64,000 nt of DNA from Thermus altitudinis (GTDB taxonomy: Bacteria > Deinococcota > Deinococci > Deinococcales > Thermaceae). The position numbers and the translations under genes were made by a program. Positions within the stretch are counted from its first letter, which is position 1; every line of letters begins with the position of its first letter. This document shows, in pieces, positions 35,716 through 43,841 of this stretch. The stretch spans positions 1 to 64,000 of the forward strand of contig NZ_JAKTNQ010000013.1 of NCBI RefSeq assembly GCF_022760835.1, written 5' to 3'. The notes under the pieces are model-generated. The model was not told the origin of the DNA. It ran no database searches and worked only from the letters and a program-made list of their open reading frames with translations.

Positions 35716-35753
35716 ATGCTAACCAGCACACCCTACCGATGTCAAGTTAGGGT
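35716..35753 (-). promoter_or_regulatory. Sulfite dehydrogenase operon promoter with inverted repeat
   Basis: On the reverse strand, TTGACA (35740-35745), 18 bases and TAGCAT (35716-35721) form a promoter. ACCCTA (35730-35735) and TAGGGT (35748-35753), an inverted pair with a 12-base gap, straddle the -35, a repressor or activator position. Confidence 0.55.
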
Positions 35754-35807
35754 AGGCTGCCGTTTAGCCCTTGGGCATGGGACGAGGGGAAAAGGTATGT
35801 ACCGGGG

Positions 35808-35813
35808 TATAGG
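35808..35813 (+). promoter_or_regulatory. -10 box of mutSL
   Basis: TATAGG lies six bases before the mutS ATG, with no Shine-Dalgarno sequence or clear -35, implying a leaderless message. Confidence 0.5.
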
Positions 35814-35819
35814 AAGCTT

Positions 35820-38258
35820 ATGATGAGGGTTATGCTGAAGGGCGAGGGTCCAGGCCCCCTTCCCCCCCTTCTCCAACAATATGTGGAGCTAAGGGACCGG
35901 TACCCCGAATACCTCCTCCTCTTCCAGGTGGGGGATTTCTACGAGTGCTTCGGAGAGGATGCCGAAAGGCTGGCCCGGGCCTTGGGCCTGGCCCTGACCC
36001 ACAAGTCCAGCAAGGACTTCACCACCCCCATGGCGGGGATTCCCATCCGGGCCTTTGACGCGTATGCGGAAAGGCTCCTTAGGATGGGTTTCCGCCTAGC
36101 CGTGGCCGACCAGGTGGAGCCCGCGGAGGAGGCGGAGGGCCTGGTAAGGCGGGAGGTGACCCAGCTCCTCACCCCGGGCACCTTGGTGCAGGAGGCCCTT
36201 CTGCCTAAGGAGGCCAACTACCTGGCGGCCGTGGCCACAGGGGACGGGTTTGGGGTGGCCTTTTTGGACGTGTCCACGGGGGAGTTTAAGGGGACGGTTC
36301 TTAAGAGCAAAAGCGCCCTCTACGACGAGCTCTTTCGCCACCGGCCCGCGGAGGTGCTTTTGGCGCCGGAGTTACGGGAGAACGGGGCGTTTGTGGAGGA
36401 GTTTCAGAAGCGTTTTCCGGTGATGCTCTCGGAGGCCCCCTTCGATCCCGTGGGCGAGGGGCCCTTGGCCCTGCGCCGGGTCCAGGGGGCGCTCCTTTGG
36501 TACGCCCGCTGGACACAAGGGGAAGGGTTCTCCCCCAGGCCCTTTCGCCTCTATGACCCTGGGGCCTTCATGCGCTTGCCGGAGGCTACCTTAAGGGCCC
36601 TCGAGGTCTTTGAGCCCATCCGGGGGCAGGACACCCTTTTTGGCGTGTTGGACGAGACCCGCACCGCCTTTGGCCGCAGGCTTCTCCACAGCTGGTTGCG
36701 CCACCCCTTGGTGGAGAGGGGGGCCATAGAGGCCCGCCTGGACCGGGTGGAGCGGTTCGTGCGGGAAGGGGCCTTGCGGGAAGGGATAAGGAGGCTCCTC
36801 TTCCGCATGGCGGACCTGGAGCGGCTCGCCACCCGGCTGGAGCTGGGGCGGGCAAGCCCCCGGGACCTGGGGTCTTTGCGGCGCAGCCTGGAGATCCTTC
36901 CGGAGATCGCCGCCCTTCTTGGGGAGGAGGTGGTCTTGCCGGACCTGACGCCCCTTCTGGAGGAGCTCAAGGCCGCGTTGGTGGAGGATCCTCCCCTAAA
37001 GCTTTCCGAGGGGGGGCTTATCCGCGAGGGCTATGACCCCCACCTGGACGCTCTGCGCCAGGCTCAGCGGGAGGGGGTGGCCTATTTTCTGGAGCTGGAG
37101 GAGAGGGAGAAGGCGAGAACCGGTGTTCCCACCCTTAAGGTGGGGTACAACGCGGTCTTCGGATACTACCTGGAGGTGACCCGGCCCTATTACGAACGGG
37201 TTCCCCCCGAGTACAAGGCCATCCAGACCCTCAAGGACCGGCAGCGCTACACCCTGCCGGAGATCAAGGAGCGGGAAAGGGAGCTTTACCGCCTCGAGGC
37301 CCAGATCCGCCGCCGGGAGGAGGAAGCCTTTCTGGAGCTTAGGGAAAAGGCCAAGGGGGAGGCCGAGGCCCTCAGGGAAGCGGCCCGGGTCCTGGCGGAG
37401 CTGGACGTCTACGCCGCCTTGGCGGAGGTGGCGGTGCGCCAGGGCTACACCCGGCCCCGTTTTGCGGAGCATCTGCGCATCCGGGGGGGGCGGCACCCGG
37501 TGGTGGAAAGGCGCACGGGCTTTGTTCCCAACGACCTGGAGATGGCCCACGAGCTGGTCCTGGTCACCGGGCCCAACATGGCGGGGAAGAGCACCTACCT
37601 GCGCCAGACGGCCCTCATCGCCCTTCTGGCCCAGATCGGCAGCTTTGTGCCCGCAGAGGAGGCCACCCTTCCCCTCTTTGACCGCATCCTCACCCGCATC
37701 GGGGCCTCCGACGACCTGGCGGGAGGCCGGAGCACCTTCATGGTGGAGATGGAGGAGGTGGCCTTAATCCTAAAGGAGGCTACGGAAAACAGCCTGGTCC
37801 TCCTGGACGAGGTGGGGAGGGGGACGAGTTCCTTGGACGGGGTGGCCATCGCCACCGCCGTGGCCGAGGCCCTGCACGCAAGGCGCTGCTACACCCTTTT
37901 CGCCACCCATTACTTTGAGCTCACCGCCCTGCCCCTGCCCCGGCTGAAGAACCTGCACGTGGCCGCCAAGGAGGAGGAAGGGGGCTTGGTCTTTTACCAC
38001 CAGGTCCTCCCCGGCCCCGCCTCCAAGAGCTACGGGGTGGAGGTGGCCCGCATGGCGGGGCTCCCTTGGGAGGTGGTGGAAAGGGCCAAGGCCCTCCTCC
38101 TGGCCATGGCCGCCCGGAGGGAGGGGGTGGCCGAGGCGGTGTTGGAAAGGCTTTTGGCCCTGGACCCCAATAGCCTCACCCCCCTCGAGGCCCTCCGCCT
38201 TCTCCATGAGCTAAAGGCCTTGGCCCTAGGCACCCCTTTGGATACCATGAAGGGGTGA
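35820..38258 (+). CDS. mutS: DNA mismatch repair protein MutS
   Basis: The 812-residue protein is very close to Taq MutS as I remember it. It recognises mismatches through the wedge motif QVGDFYECFGED (Phe-X-Glu), has connector, lever and clamp domains (NAVFGYYLEVTRPYYERVP), and a C-terminal ATPase: Walker A GPNMAGKST, DDLAGGRSTFMVEM, Walker B LLDEVGRGTSSLDG and ATHYFELT. The end ALGTPLDTMKG matches the Taq protein. ATG 35820 is taken; the second Met is the next codon. It is coupled to mutL by a GTGA overlap. Confidence 0.97.
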   Translation: MMRVMLKGEGPGPLPPLLQQYVELRDRYPEYLLLFQVGDFYECFGEDAERLARALGLALTHKSSKDFTTPMAGIPIRAFDAYAERLLRMGFRLAVADQVEPAEEAEGLVRREVTQLLTPGTLVQEALLPKEANYLAAVATGDGFGVAFLDVSTGEFKGTVLKSKSALYDELFRHRPAEVLLAPELRENGAFVEEFQKRFPVMLSEAPFDPVGEGPLALRRVQGALLWYARWTQGEGFSPRPFRLYDPGAFMRLPEATLRALEVFEPIRGQDTLFGVLDETRTAFGRRLLHSWLRHPLVERGAIEARLDRVERFVREGALREGIRRLLFRMADLERLATRLELGRASPRDLGSLRRSLEILPEIAALLGEEVVLPDLTPLLEELKAALVEDPPLKLSEGGLIREGYDPHLDALRQAQREGVAYFLELEEREKARTGVPTLKVGYNAVFGYYLEVTRPYYERVPPEYKAIQTLKDRQRYTLPEIKERERELYRLEAQIRRREEEAFLELREKAKGEAEALREAARVLAELDVYAALAEVAVRQGYTRPRFAEHLRIRGGRHPVVERRTGFVPNDLEMAHELVLVTGPNMAGKSTYLRQTALIALLAQIGSFVPAEEATLPLFDRILTRIGASDDLAGGRSTFMVEMEEVALILKEATENSLVLLDEVGRGTSSLDGVAIATAVAEALHARRCYTLFATHYFELTALPLPRLKNLHVAAKEEEGGLVFYHQVLPGPASKSYGVEVARMAGLPWEVVERAKALLLAMAARREGVAEAVLERLLALDPNSLTPLEALRLLHELKALALGTPLDTMKG

Positions 38259-39874
38259 TCCGCATCCTTCCCGAGGAGCTCCGGGGGCTTCTGGCCTGGG
38301 GCGAGGTGGTCTTTTCCCTTAGGGATGCGGTGCGGGAACTCTTGGAAAACGCCCTGGACGCAGGGGCCAGAAGGGTGCGGGTGGAGCTTTTTGGCGGAGG
38401 GGAAAGGATCGTGGTGGAGGATGACGGGGAGGGCATTCCCTTCGCCGAGCTTCCCCTGGCGGTGGAGCCCTTTGCCACCAGCAAGCTCAAGGACCCGGAG
38501 AGGATCACCACCTTGGGCTTCCGCGGCCAGGCCCTTTATGCCCTAAGGCAGGCGGCCCTCCTGCGCATCCGTTCCCGGCCCCGCCTCCAGGTGGGTGGGG
38601 GGCTGCTCCTGGCCCAGGGGGACCGGGTGGAGCTTAAGGAGGCGCCTGCCCCCCCGGGGACCCGGGTGGAGGTGGTGGGCCTTTCGGGGAGGGGCTCGGA
38701 GCAGGAGGTGGGGGAGCTTTTAAGGCGCTACCTCCTTCACTATCCTTGGCTTTCCCTGGCCTTCTTCGCCGAGGGGGAGGCCCGGCTCCTCTTCCCCGGG
38801 GCGGGGCTTAAGGAGGCGGCCCGGCTGGCCTTTGGCCGGGTTTTGGCGGAAAGGCTTCTCCACTTGGAGGGAGAGGCTGGCAGCCTTCGTCTGGAAGGGC
38901 TTCTTTCCGGGCCCCAGGCCTCCCGCACCCGGCCCGACCTTCTCTTTCTTGCCATCAACGGCCGCCCTGTGGCCTGGCCCCAAAGGCTCCTGAAGGTGGT
39001 GCGCCGGGCCTACCGGGAGCTTTTGCCGGAGGGGCATTTCCCCGTGGGGGTCTTGAACCTCACCCTGCCCCTAGGGGCCTTCCGCCTGCGGTTGGATGCC
39101 CGGAAGGAGGAGGTGGAGGTTTCCCAGGAGGTGGAGGCCTTCTTGGAGGAAAGCCTGCGCCAGGCCTTCCAAAGCCAAAACCTGGCCCGAAGCCTTCCCG
39201 AGCCCAGGCCCCTGGGGCCCCTGAGTCCGCCCACGCCCTCAGGGCTTCCCCGCCTCCGCTACCTGGGGCAGTTTAGGGAGAGCTACCTTCTGGCGGAGGC
39301 GGGGGATACCCTCTACGTGGTGGACCAGCATGCCGCCCATGAGCGGGTGATTTACGAGGAGTTTCAAAGGCGTCTTAGGGAAGAAGGACTAAAGGAGCTT
39401 CCCTACCCGGTGCTGGTGGAGCTTTCCCCAGCCGAGGAGGCCCTTTTAGAGGAAAGAGGGGAGGCCTTGATGGCTTTCTTTGCCTTTCAGGCCTTTGGTC
39501 CTGGGAGGGTGCGGCTCCTTATGGCTCCTTCCTTCCTCCACCCCTACCCCCTTCTCCTGGCCGAGGCCTTCAAGGAGGTCTTGGGGGGGGAGGGGAGGAG
39601 CCTAAGGGAACTCTTAGCCCGCTTGGCCTGCCTGCCGGCAGTGAAGGCGGGGCATCCCCTATCCCAGGCGGAGGGCCAGGCCCTTTTGGACGCCCTCTTA
39701 GGGTGCGAAACCCCCTGGGTCTGCCCCCATGGCCGCCCCACCCTTTTGGCCCTTAGGGAGGAGGACCTCATCCGGCGCTTTGGCCGCCGCCAGGGGGCGA
39801 GGGCAGGAGAAGGATCCCGTCCTCGTCTGCTAGAAGAAAGCTTCCCGGAAAAACCGTGGCCCAAGGGAGGCTAA
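38255..39874 (+). CDS. mutL: DNA mismatch repair protein MutL
   Basis: The 539-residue protein has the GHKL ATPase domain (RDAVRELLENALDAGA, VVEDDGEGI, FATSKL, TLGFRGQAL) and a C-terminal dimer domain. That domain carries the endonuclease motif VVDQHAAHERVIYEE and the zinc-site motif CPHGRPT, so it is a nicking MutL like those of most bacteria lacking MutH. It starts at GTG inside the mutS stop. The last ~33 residues, after the family's usual end, are Arg- and Pro-rich and are encoded opposite the 3' end of rraA (107-base overlap). Confidence 0.95.
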   Translation: MIRILPEELRGLLAWGEVVFSLRDAVRELLENALDAGARRVRVELFGGGERIVVEDDGEGIPFAELPLAVEPFATSKLKDPERITTLGFRGQALYALRQAALLRIRSRPRLQVGGGLLLAQGDRVELKEAPAPPGTRVEVVGLSGRGSEQEVGELLRRYLLHYPWLSLAFFAEGEARLLFPGAGLKEAARLAFGRVLAERLLHLEGEAGSLRLEGLLSGPQASRTRPDLLFLAINGRPVAWPQRLLKVVRRAYRELLPEGHFPVGVLNLTLPLGAFRLRLDARKEEVEVSQEVEAFLEESLRQAFQSQNLARSLPEPRPLGPLSPPTPSGLPRLRYLGQFRESYLLAEAGDTLYVVDQHAAHERVIYEEFQRRLREEGLKELPYPVLVELSPAEEALLEERGEALMAFFAFQAFGPGRVRLLMAPSFLHPYPLLLAEAFKEVLGGEGRSLRELLARLACLPAVKAGHPLSQAEGQALLDALLGCETPWVCPHGRPTLLALREEDLIRRFGRRQGARAGEGSRPRLLEESFPEKPWPKGG

Positions 39875-40262
39875 GGGGTATATCCACTTCTCCCAGCCCC
39901 TCCTTGGCGCTTTTCCTGGGGGTGGCCGCCAGGGCCAGGATGCCCAGGGGCACCTCCCGGAGCTCCTCCACATCCCGCACCGCCCCGTGCACCACCACCC
40001 CGGCCCAACCCCTTTGCCAGGCTAGCCGGGCCAGGTTGCCGCCCAAAAGGGCGGTTTTCAAGGAGCCTCCCCCATCCACCACCAGCACCTGGCCGGCTCC
40101 TTCCTCCGCCAACATCCTGCGCACCAAGGCGTTGTCCTGGAACACCTTGAGGGTGCGTACCCGCCCTTGAAAGCGGGCCCTTCCGCCAAAGCTCTTGAAG
40201 ACCATGGGCAGGGTTTCCGCCTCGAGGTGGGCGTCCGCAAGGTCGGTGGTCCGCCAGTCCAT
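39768..40262 (-). CDS. rraA: RraA-family protein (regulator of RNase E activity A homologue)
   Basis: The 164-residue protein has the same length as the T. thermophilus RraA-like protein of known structure as I remember it. Its segments are [83 protein letters not shown] and [18 protein letters not shown]. In E. coli RraA inhibits RNase E. Some homologues are aldolases (HMG/CHA type), as the Arg/Asp site in GAVRD and GGNLA allows. ATG 40262 gives the family length; the longer frame is not family-like. Six bases upstream lies a -10 shared with divergent purU. Confidence 0.92.
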   Translation of the reverse strand: MDWRTTDLADAHLEAETLPMVFKSFGGRARFQGRVRTLKVFQDNALVRRMLAEEGAGQVLVVDGGGSLKTALLGGNLARLAWQRGWAGVVVHGAVRDVEELREVPLGILALAATPRKSAKEGLGEVDIPLSLPWATVFPGSFLLADEDGILLLPSPPGGGQSAG

Positions 40263-40267
40263 GGGGA

Positions 40268-40274
40268 TATAGTA
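40268..40274. promoter_or_regulatory. Shared bidirectional -10 element (rraA / purU)
   Basis: Only 18 bases separate the divergent start codons. The heptamer TATAGTA supplies a forward -10 (TATAGT, 40268-40273), seven bases before the purU ATG, and a reverse -10 (TACTAT, 40269-40274), six bases before the rraA ATG. Both transcripts should be leaderless. No -35 is evident. Confidence 0.65.
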
Positions 40275-40280
40275 GCCCCT

Positions 40281-41138
40281 ATGGAAGAGGCGCGGCTCCT
40301 CATCACCTGCCCGGACCGGCCCGGCATCGTGGCTGCCGTGTCCGGGTTCCTCTACGCCCACGGGGCCAACATCACGGATCTGCAGCAGTATTCCACCGAC
40401 CCGGAAGGCGGCACCTTCTTCATGCGCCTGGCCTTCACCACCCCCCACCTGGACCTCTCCCGCCCCGCTTTGGAGCGGGCCTTCCAGGACGTGGTGGCCA
40501 GCCGCTTTCAGATGGAGTGGCGCTTGGCCTACGCTTCGGAAAGGAAACGGGTGGCCATCTTGGTTTCCCGGCCCGCCCACGCCCTTTTGGAACTCCTTTG
40601 GCGCTACCGGGTAGGGGAGCTTTCCATGGACCTCCGGATGGTGGTCTCCAACCATCCCCATCACCAGGAGGAGGTGGAGCGCTTCGGTATCCCTTACCAC
40701 CATGTGCCCGTGGAAAAGGGGCAGAAGGAGGAAGCCGAGGAGAGGATCCTGGCCCTCCTAGAGGAGGAAGGGGTAGAGCTTGTGGTCCTGGCCCGCTACA
40801 TGCAGATCCTCTCCCCCCGGTTTGTGGCCCGCTACCCCATGGGCATCATCAACATCCACCATTCCTTCCTGCCGGCCTTTGCCGGGGCCGACCCCTACCG
40901 CCAGGCCCATGAGCGGGGGGTTAAGCTCATCGGGGCCACGGCCCACTACGTCACCGAGGAGCTGGATCAAGGGCCCATCATTGAGCAGGACGTGGTGCGG
41001 GTATCCCACCGCCACACGGTGGCGGAGATGCGCCGGCTGGGACAGGAGCTGGAACGCACGGTCTTGGCCCGGGCGGTGCGCTGGCACCTGGAAGACCGCA
41101 TCCTGGTCCACGGCAACAAAACCGTGGTCTTCGTCTAA
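40281..41138 (+). CDS. purU: Formyltetrahydrofolate deformylase
   Basis: The 285-residue enzyme hydrolyses 10-formyl-THF to formate and THF, balancing one-carbon units and supplying formate for purine synthesis. It has an N-terminal ACT domain ([35 protein letters not shown], in pieces, residues 4-80) and a formyl-transferase domain with the catalytic Asn-His-Asp set in [14 protein letters not shown] and [18 protein letters not shown]. Its start at 40281 sits seven bases after a TATAGT box; the longer frame would run through that promoter into rraA. Confidence 0.95.
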   Translation: MEEARLLITCPDRPGIVAAVSGFLYAHGANITDLQQYSTDPEGGTFFMRLAFTTPHLDLSRPALERAFQDVVASRFQMEWRLAYASERKRVAILVSRPAHALLELLWRYRVGELSMDLRMVVSNHPHHQEEVERFGIPYHHVPVEKGQKEEAEERILALLEEEGVELVVLARYMQILSPRFVARYPMGIINIHHSFLPAFAGADPYRQAHERGVKLIGATAHYVTEELDQGPIIEQDVVRVSHRHTVAEMRRLGQELERTVLARAVRWHLEDRILVHGNKTVVFV

Positions 41139-41184
41139 TCTGGGCCTAACCGCAAAGGCGTAAGGTGGGACCAGGAGGTGGTGC

Positions 41185-42399
41185 ATGAACCTCAGCCGGT
41201 CCTTCTTGGGCTTTTTGGTCCTTGCCCTGATGGCGGGGGCGGTGCTTTGGTGGGGGTTAAGCAACGGCCAGACCCAGCGTACCCAGTCCCCACCGCCTTC
41301 CGATGCCGGGCTTTTGGAATACGAGCGCAACACGGTGGAGATCGTGGAAAGGTACGGGGACGGGGTGGTCTACGTGGGGGTGGTGACCCGTCCGCAAAGC
41401 GTCCAGCTGCCCCCGGGCTTTGAGTTCTTCGCCCCCTTCTTGCAGATGCCTCCCCAGGAAGGAGCGGGTTCGGGCTTTGTCATTGACAAGGAGGGCTATA
41501 TCCTCACCAACTACCACGTGGTGGAGGGGGCAAGCCGCATCACGGTGAAGTTCCACAACGACCCGGGCGAGTACCGGGCCCGGCTGGTGGGGGCAGCCCC
41601 CCCTTTGGATGTGGCCCTCCTCAAGGTGGAGGCGCCCAAGGAAAAGCTGGTACCCTTGCCGCTTGGGGACTCCGACCGCATCCGGGTGGGGCAGAAGGCC
41701 ATCGCCATGGGGAATCCCTTCGGCCTGGAGTTCACCGTGACCCAGGGGATCGTCTCCGCCATCCGGGAGAACCCCGGGGCCATCGGGGATGAGTCGGGCC
41801 TGGTGCCCCAGGTGATCCAGACGGATGCCGCCATCAACCCTGGCAACTCCGGGGGGCCCCTTCTCAACTCCCGGGGGGAGGTGATCGGCATCAATACCGC
41901 CATCCTCACCCCCACGGGCCAGTTTGGGGCCGCCCAGTTCGCTGGCGTGGGGTTTGCCCTGCCCATCAACCTGGTGAAGCAGTACCTGCCGGAGCTCAAG
42001 GCGGGGAAGACCCTGACTGCGGAGGAGATCATTAGGAACCGGCCTCGCCTTGGCGTTTCCCTCATTCCCCTCTCCGTCTACCCCGAGAGGTTGCGCCAGC
42101 AGTACGGGCTTCCCGCCTCGGGCCTCATGGTGCAGGAGGTGGAGCGCAATAGCCCCGCCGCCCGGGCGGGCCTGAGGGCTCCAAGCCGCTTTGCCTACCT
42201 GCAACTCCCCACGGGGGAGACCCTCCAGGTGGGGGTGGATGGGGACGTCCTCCTCAAGGCGGACGGCGTGCCCTTAGCCTCCATCGCCCAGCTCCGGCGG
42301 GTTCTTTACAGCAAGAAGCCGGGGGAGGCGGTGAGCCTCGAGGTCTGGCGCCAAGGCCGCACCTTCACCGTGCGCGTGGTACCCCAGGTGATCCGCTAG
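41185..42399 (+). CDS. HtrA/DegP-type serine protease with PDZ domain
   Basis: The 404-residue protein has an N-terminal anchor or uncleaved signal (residues 6-25), a trypsin-like domain with catalytic triad His111 (TNYHVVEG), Asp142 (LDVALLKV) and Ser222 (GNSGGPLLNSRGE), and one PDZ domain (about 305-400, SGLMVQEVERNSPAARAGLR ... VLLKADGVPLASIAQL). HtrA proteases degrade or refold damaged envelope proteins under stress. AGGAGGTGG precedes the ATG, and TAAGGT at about 41163 could be a -10. It converges on the TRAP operon with a gap of only eight bases. Confidence 0.94.
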   Translation: MNLSRSFLGFLVLALMAGAVLWWGLSNGQTQRTQSPPPSDAGLLEYERNTVEIVERYGDGVVYVGVVTRPQSVQLPPGFEFFAPFLQMPPQEGAGSGFVIDKEGYILTNYHVVEGASRITVKFHNDPGEYRARLVGAAPPLDVALLKVEAPKEKLVPLPLGDSDRIRVGQKAIAMGNPFGLEFTVTQGIVSAIRENPGAIGDESGLVPQVIQTDAAINPGNSGGPLLNSRGEVIGINTAILTPTGQFGAAQFAGVGFALPINLVKQYLPELKAGKTLTAEEIIRNRPRLGVSLIPLSVYPERLRQQYGLPASGLMVQEVERNSPAARAGLRAPSRFAYLQLPTGETLQVGVDGDVLLKADGVPLASIAQLRRVLYSKKPGEAVSLEVWRQGRTFTVRVVPQVIR

Positions 42400-42407
42400 C
42401 CAGGGGA

Positions 42408-42830
42408 TTAAGGGGGCCAGAGGAGGCGTAGCCGCAGGCATCCCTTTTGCACCCGGAACCAGGTGTCCCCTAGCTTCAAGGCCAGGCCCACCTCGGAGCA
42501 GTAGGCCAGGACCTTCCGCCGCTCCTTGGCCAGGGCCTGGTTCCAGGGGTATTCCCCGGCGGTATAGTAGGCTTCCGTTTCCGGGTCGGTGTAGACCTGG
42601 AAGCCCTGGAAGGCCCAAAGCGGGTGAAACTCCACAAGGACGGGTTTCCCCGTGACCGTGTTCACGAACTCCACCTGCCCCTTTTCCCAGGGGGTGAGGA
42701 GCAGATACCGCCTTTTGGTCCCCTCTTCCACCGCCACCACCCGCACCAGGGCCAGGAGGACCAGGGCCGACCAAAAAGCCCAGCTCCTCGGGAGCTGGGC
42801 CAGCTTGGTGGGGAAGGGAGCGGGTTTCAC
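42408..42830 (-). CDS. DUF1850 family protein
   Basis: The 140-residue protein has a single N-terminal transmembrane helix (about residues 18-34) and an extracytoplasmic beta-rich domain (YLLLTPWEKGQVEFVNTVTGKPVLVEFHPLWAF, in pieces). The segments VEFVNTVTG-KPV and FHPLWAFQGF are typical of DUF1850, which is often found with TAXI-type TRAP transporters, as here. Function is unknown; it is probably an accessory of the transporter. It begins five bases after the TAXI-binding-protein gene. A strong terminator-like hairpin lies inside its first codons. Confidence 0.85.
   Translation of the reverse strand: MKPAPFPTKLAQLPRSWAFWSALVLLALVRVVAVEEGTKRRYLLLTPWEKGQVEFVNTVTGKPVLVEFHPLWAFQGFQVYTDPETEAYYTAGEYPWNQALAKERRKVLAYCSEVGLALKLGDTWFRVQKGCLRLRLLWPP
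42773..42800 (-). terminator. Intrinsic terminator inside the 5' end of the DUF1850 gene
   Basis: GCCCAGCTCC (42778-42787) and GGAGCTGGGC (42791-42800) form a perfect 10-bp stem with a 3-base loop, followed on the reverse strand by TTTTT (42773-42777). It starts 30 bases into the DUF1850 coding region and 35 bases after the TAXI-gene stop. Confidence 0.75.
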
Positions 42831-42834
42831 GGCC

Positions 42835-43812
42835 CTACTTCAAGGCCCCGGCTTCCCGGAAGTACCGCAGGGCCCCCTCGTGGTAGGGGATGGTACCTCC
42901 CACGAAGCGCACGGCGTTTTCCAGGCTGGTATCCCGGGCGGCGGCCACCGCCTGGCGTAGGGTGGCCAGGTTTTCAAAGGTGGCCTTGGTGAGGGCATAC
43001 GCAGCCTCCTCAGGCAGGCTTTGCGGACAGACGAAGAGGTTCCAGAAGGTGAGGGTGGGGGTGTCGGCCCGGGTACCATAGATGGCCTTGGGGATCAACC
43101 CGGGGCCGGCAAGGCCGGGGAAACGCTTCTGGAAGGTCTGGACCACGGTGCTCTTGGGGTCTAGGGGCACCAGGTGGATTCGTTGCCCTTTCCGGGCCAA
43201 GGAGGCCGCAAGCTCGGTGATGGCCCCCGTGGGCAGGCCCCCCGACCAGAAGAAGGCGTCGATGTTGCCCTCAGAGAGGGCATTGGCGCTCTCCTGGGCC
43301 CCTAGGCGTTCCTGCTTGGCGAAGTCCTTGGGGGATAGCCCCGCCGCCTGCAGTACCAGTAGGGCCTCCACCTCGGTCCCCGAGCCCGGGGCCCCGGTGG
43401 ATACCCGCTTGCCCTTTAGGTCCTGCACCACCCGGATGCCGGTGCCCTCCCGGGTGACGATGTGCAAAAAGTTGGGGTACATGGCGAAGAGGATGCGGAC
43501 GTTTTTCGCGGGTTTGTCCTTAAAGCGGTCGTGCTGCCCGGTGTAGGCCAGATAAGCGGAGTCCGGCAACACGGTGGCGCAGTAGTAGGTTCCTCCGCCG
43601 GTGCGGTTTTCCAAAAGAAGCAGATTGTCTATGGAGGCTGCCGTCTGGATGGCCTGGGCCTCGGCCACCCCGGCCTTGTTCCAGATCTCCGCCAGGGTGG
43701 TGCCATAGTAGAAGTACACGCCCCCCACGCCGCCTGTGGCCACCACCACCTTGGGTTTTTGGGCCAGGGCCAGGCCCGCCAAGGCCAAAAGGACCAAGAG
43801 GATTCTTTTCAT
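42835..43812 (-). CDS. TAXI-family TRAP solute-binding protein (second copy)
   Basis: The 325-residue exported protein has a signal peptide (MKRILLVLLALAGLALAQ) and the TAXI fold: KVVVATGGVGGVYFYYGTTLAEIWNKAGV (in pieces), LLLLENRTGGGTYYCATVLPDSAYLAYTG, YPNFLHIVTREGTGIRVVQDLKGKRVSTGAPGSGTE (in pieces) and DAFFWSGGLPTGAI. TAXI proteins bind small carboxylates such as glutamate and deliver them to a fused TRAP permease. AAGGAGGTAG precedes the ATG. It is a paralogue of the binding protein upstream of the permease, so this operon has two. Confidence 0.94.
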   Translation of the reverse strand: MKRILLVLLALAGLALAQKPKVVVATGGVGGVYFYYGTTLAEIWNKAGVAEAQAIQTAASIDNLLLLENRTGGGTYYCATVLPDSAYLAYTGQHDRFKDKPAKNVRILFAMYPNFLHIVTREGTGIRVVQDLKGKRVSTGAPGSGTEVEALLVLQAAGLSPKDFAKQERLGAQESANALSEGNIDAFFWSGGLPTGAITELAASLARKGQRIHLVPLDPKSTVVQTFQKRFPGLAGPGLIPKAIYGTRADTPTLTFWNLFVCPQSLPEEAAYALTKATFENLATLRQAVAAARDTSLENAVRFVGGTIPYHEGALRYFREAGALK

Positions 43813-43841
43813 CGTTCTACCTCCTTGCCTTCGGTCTTACG

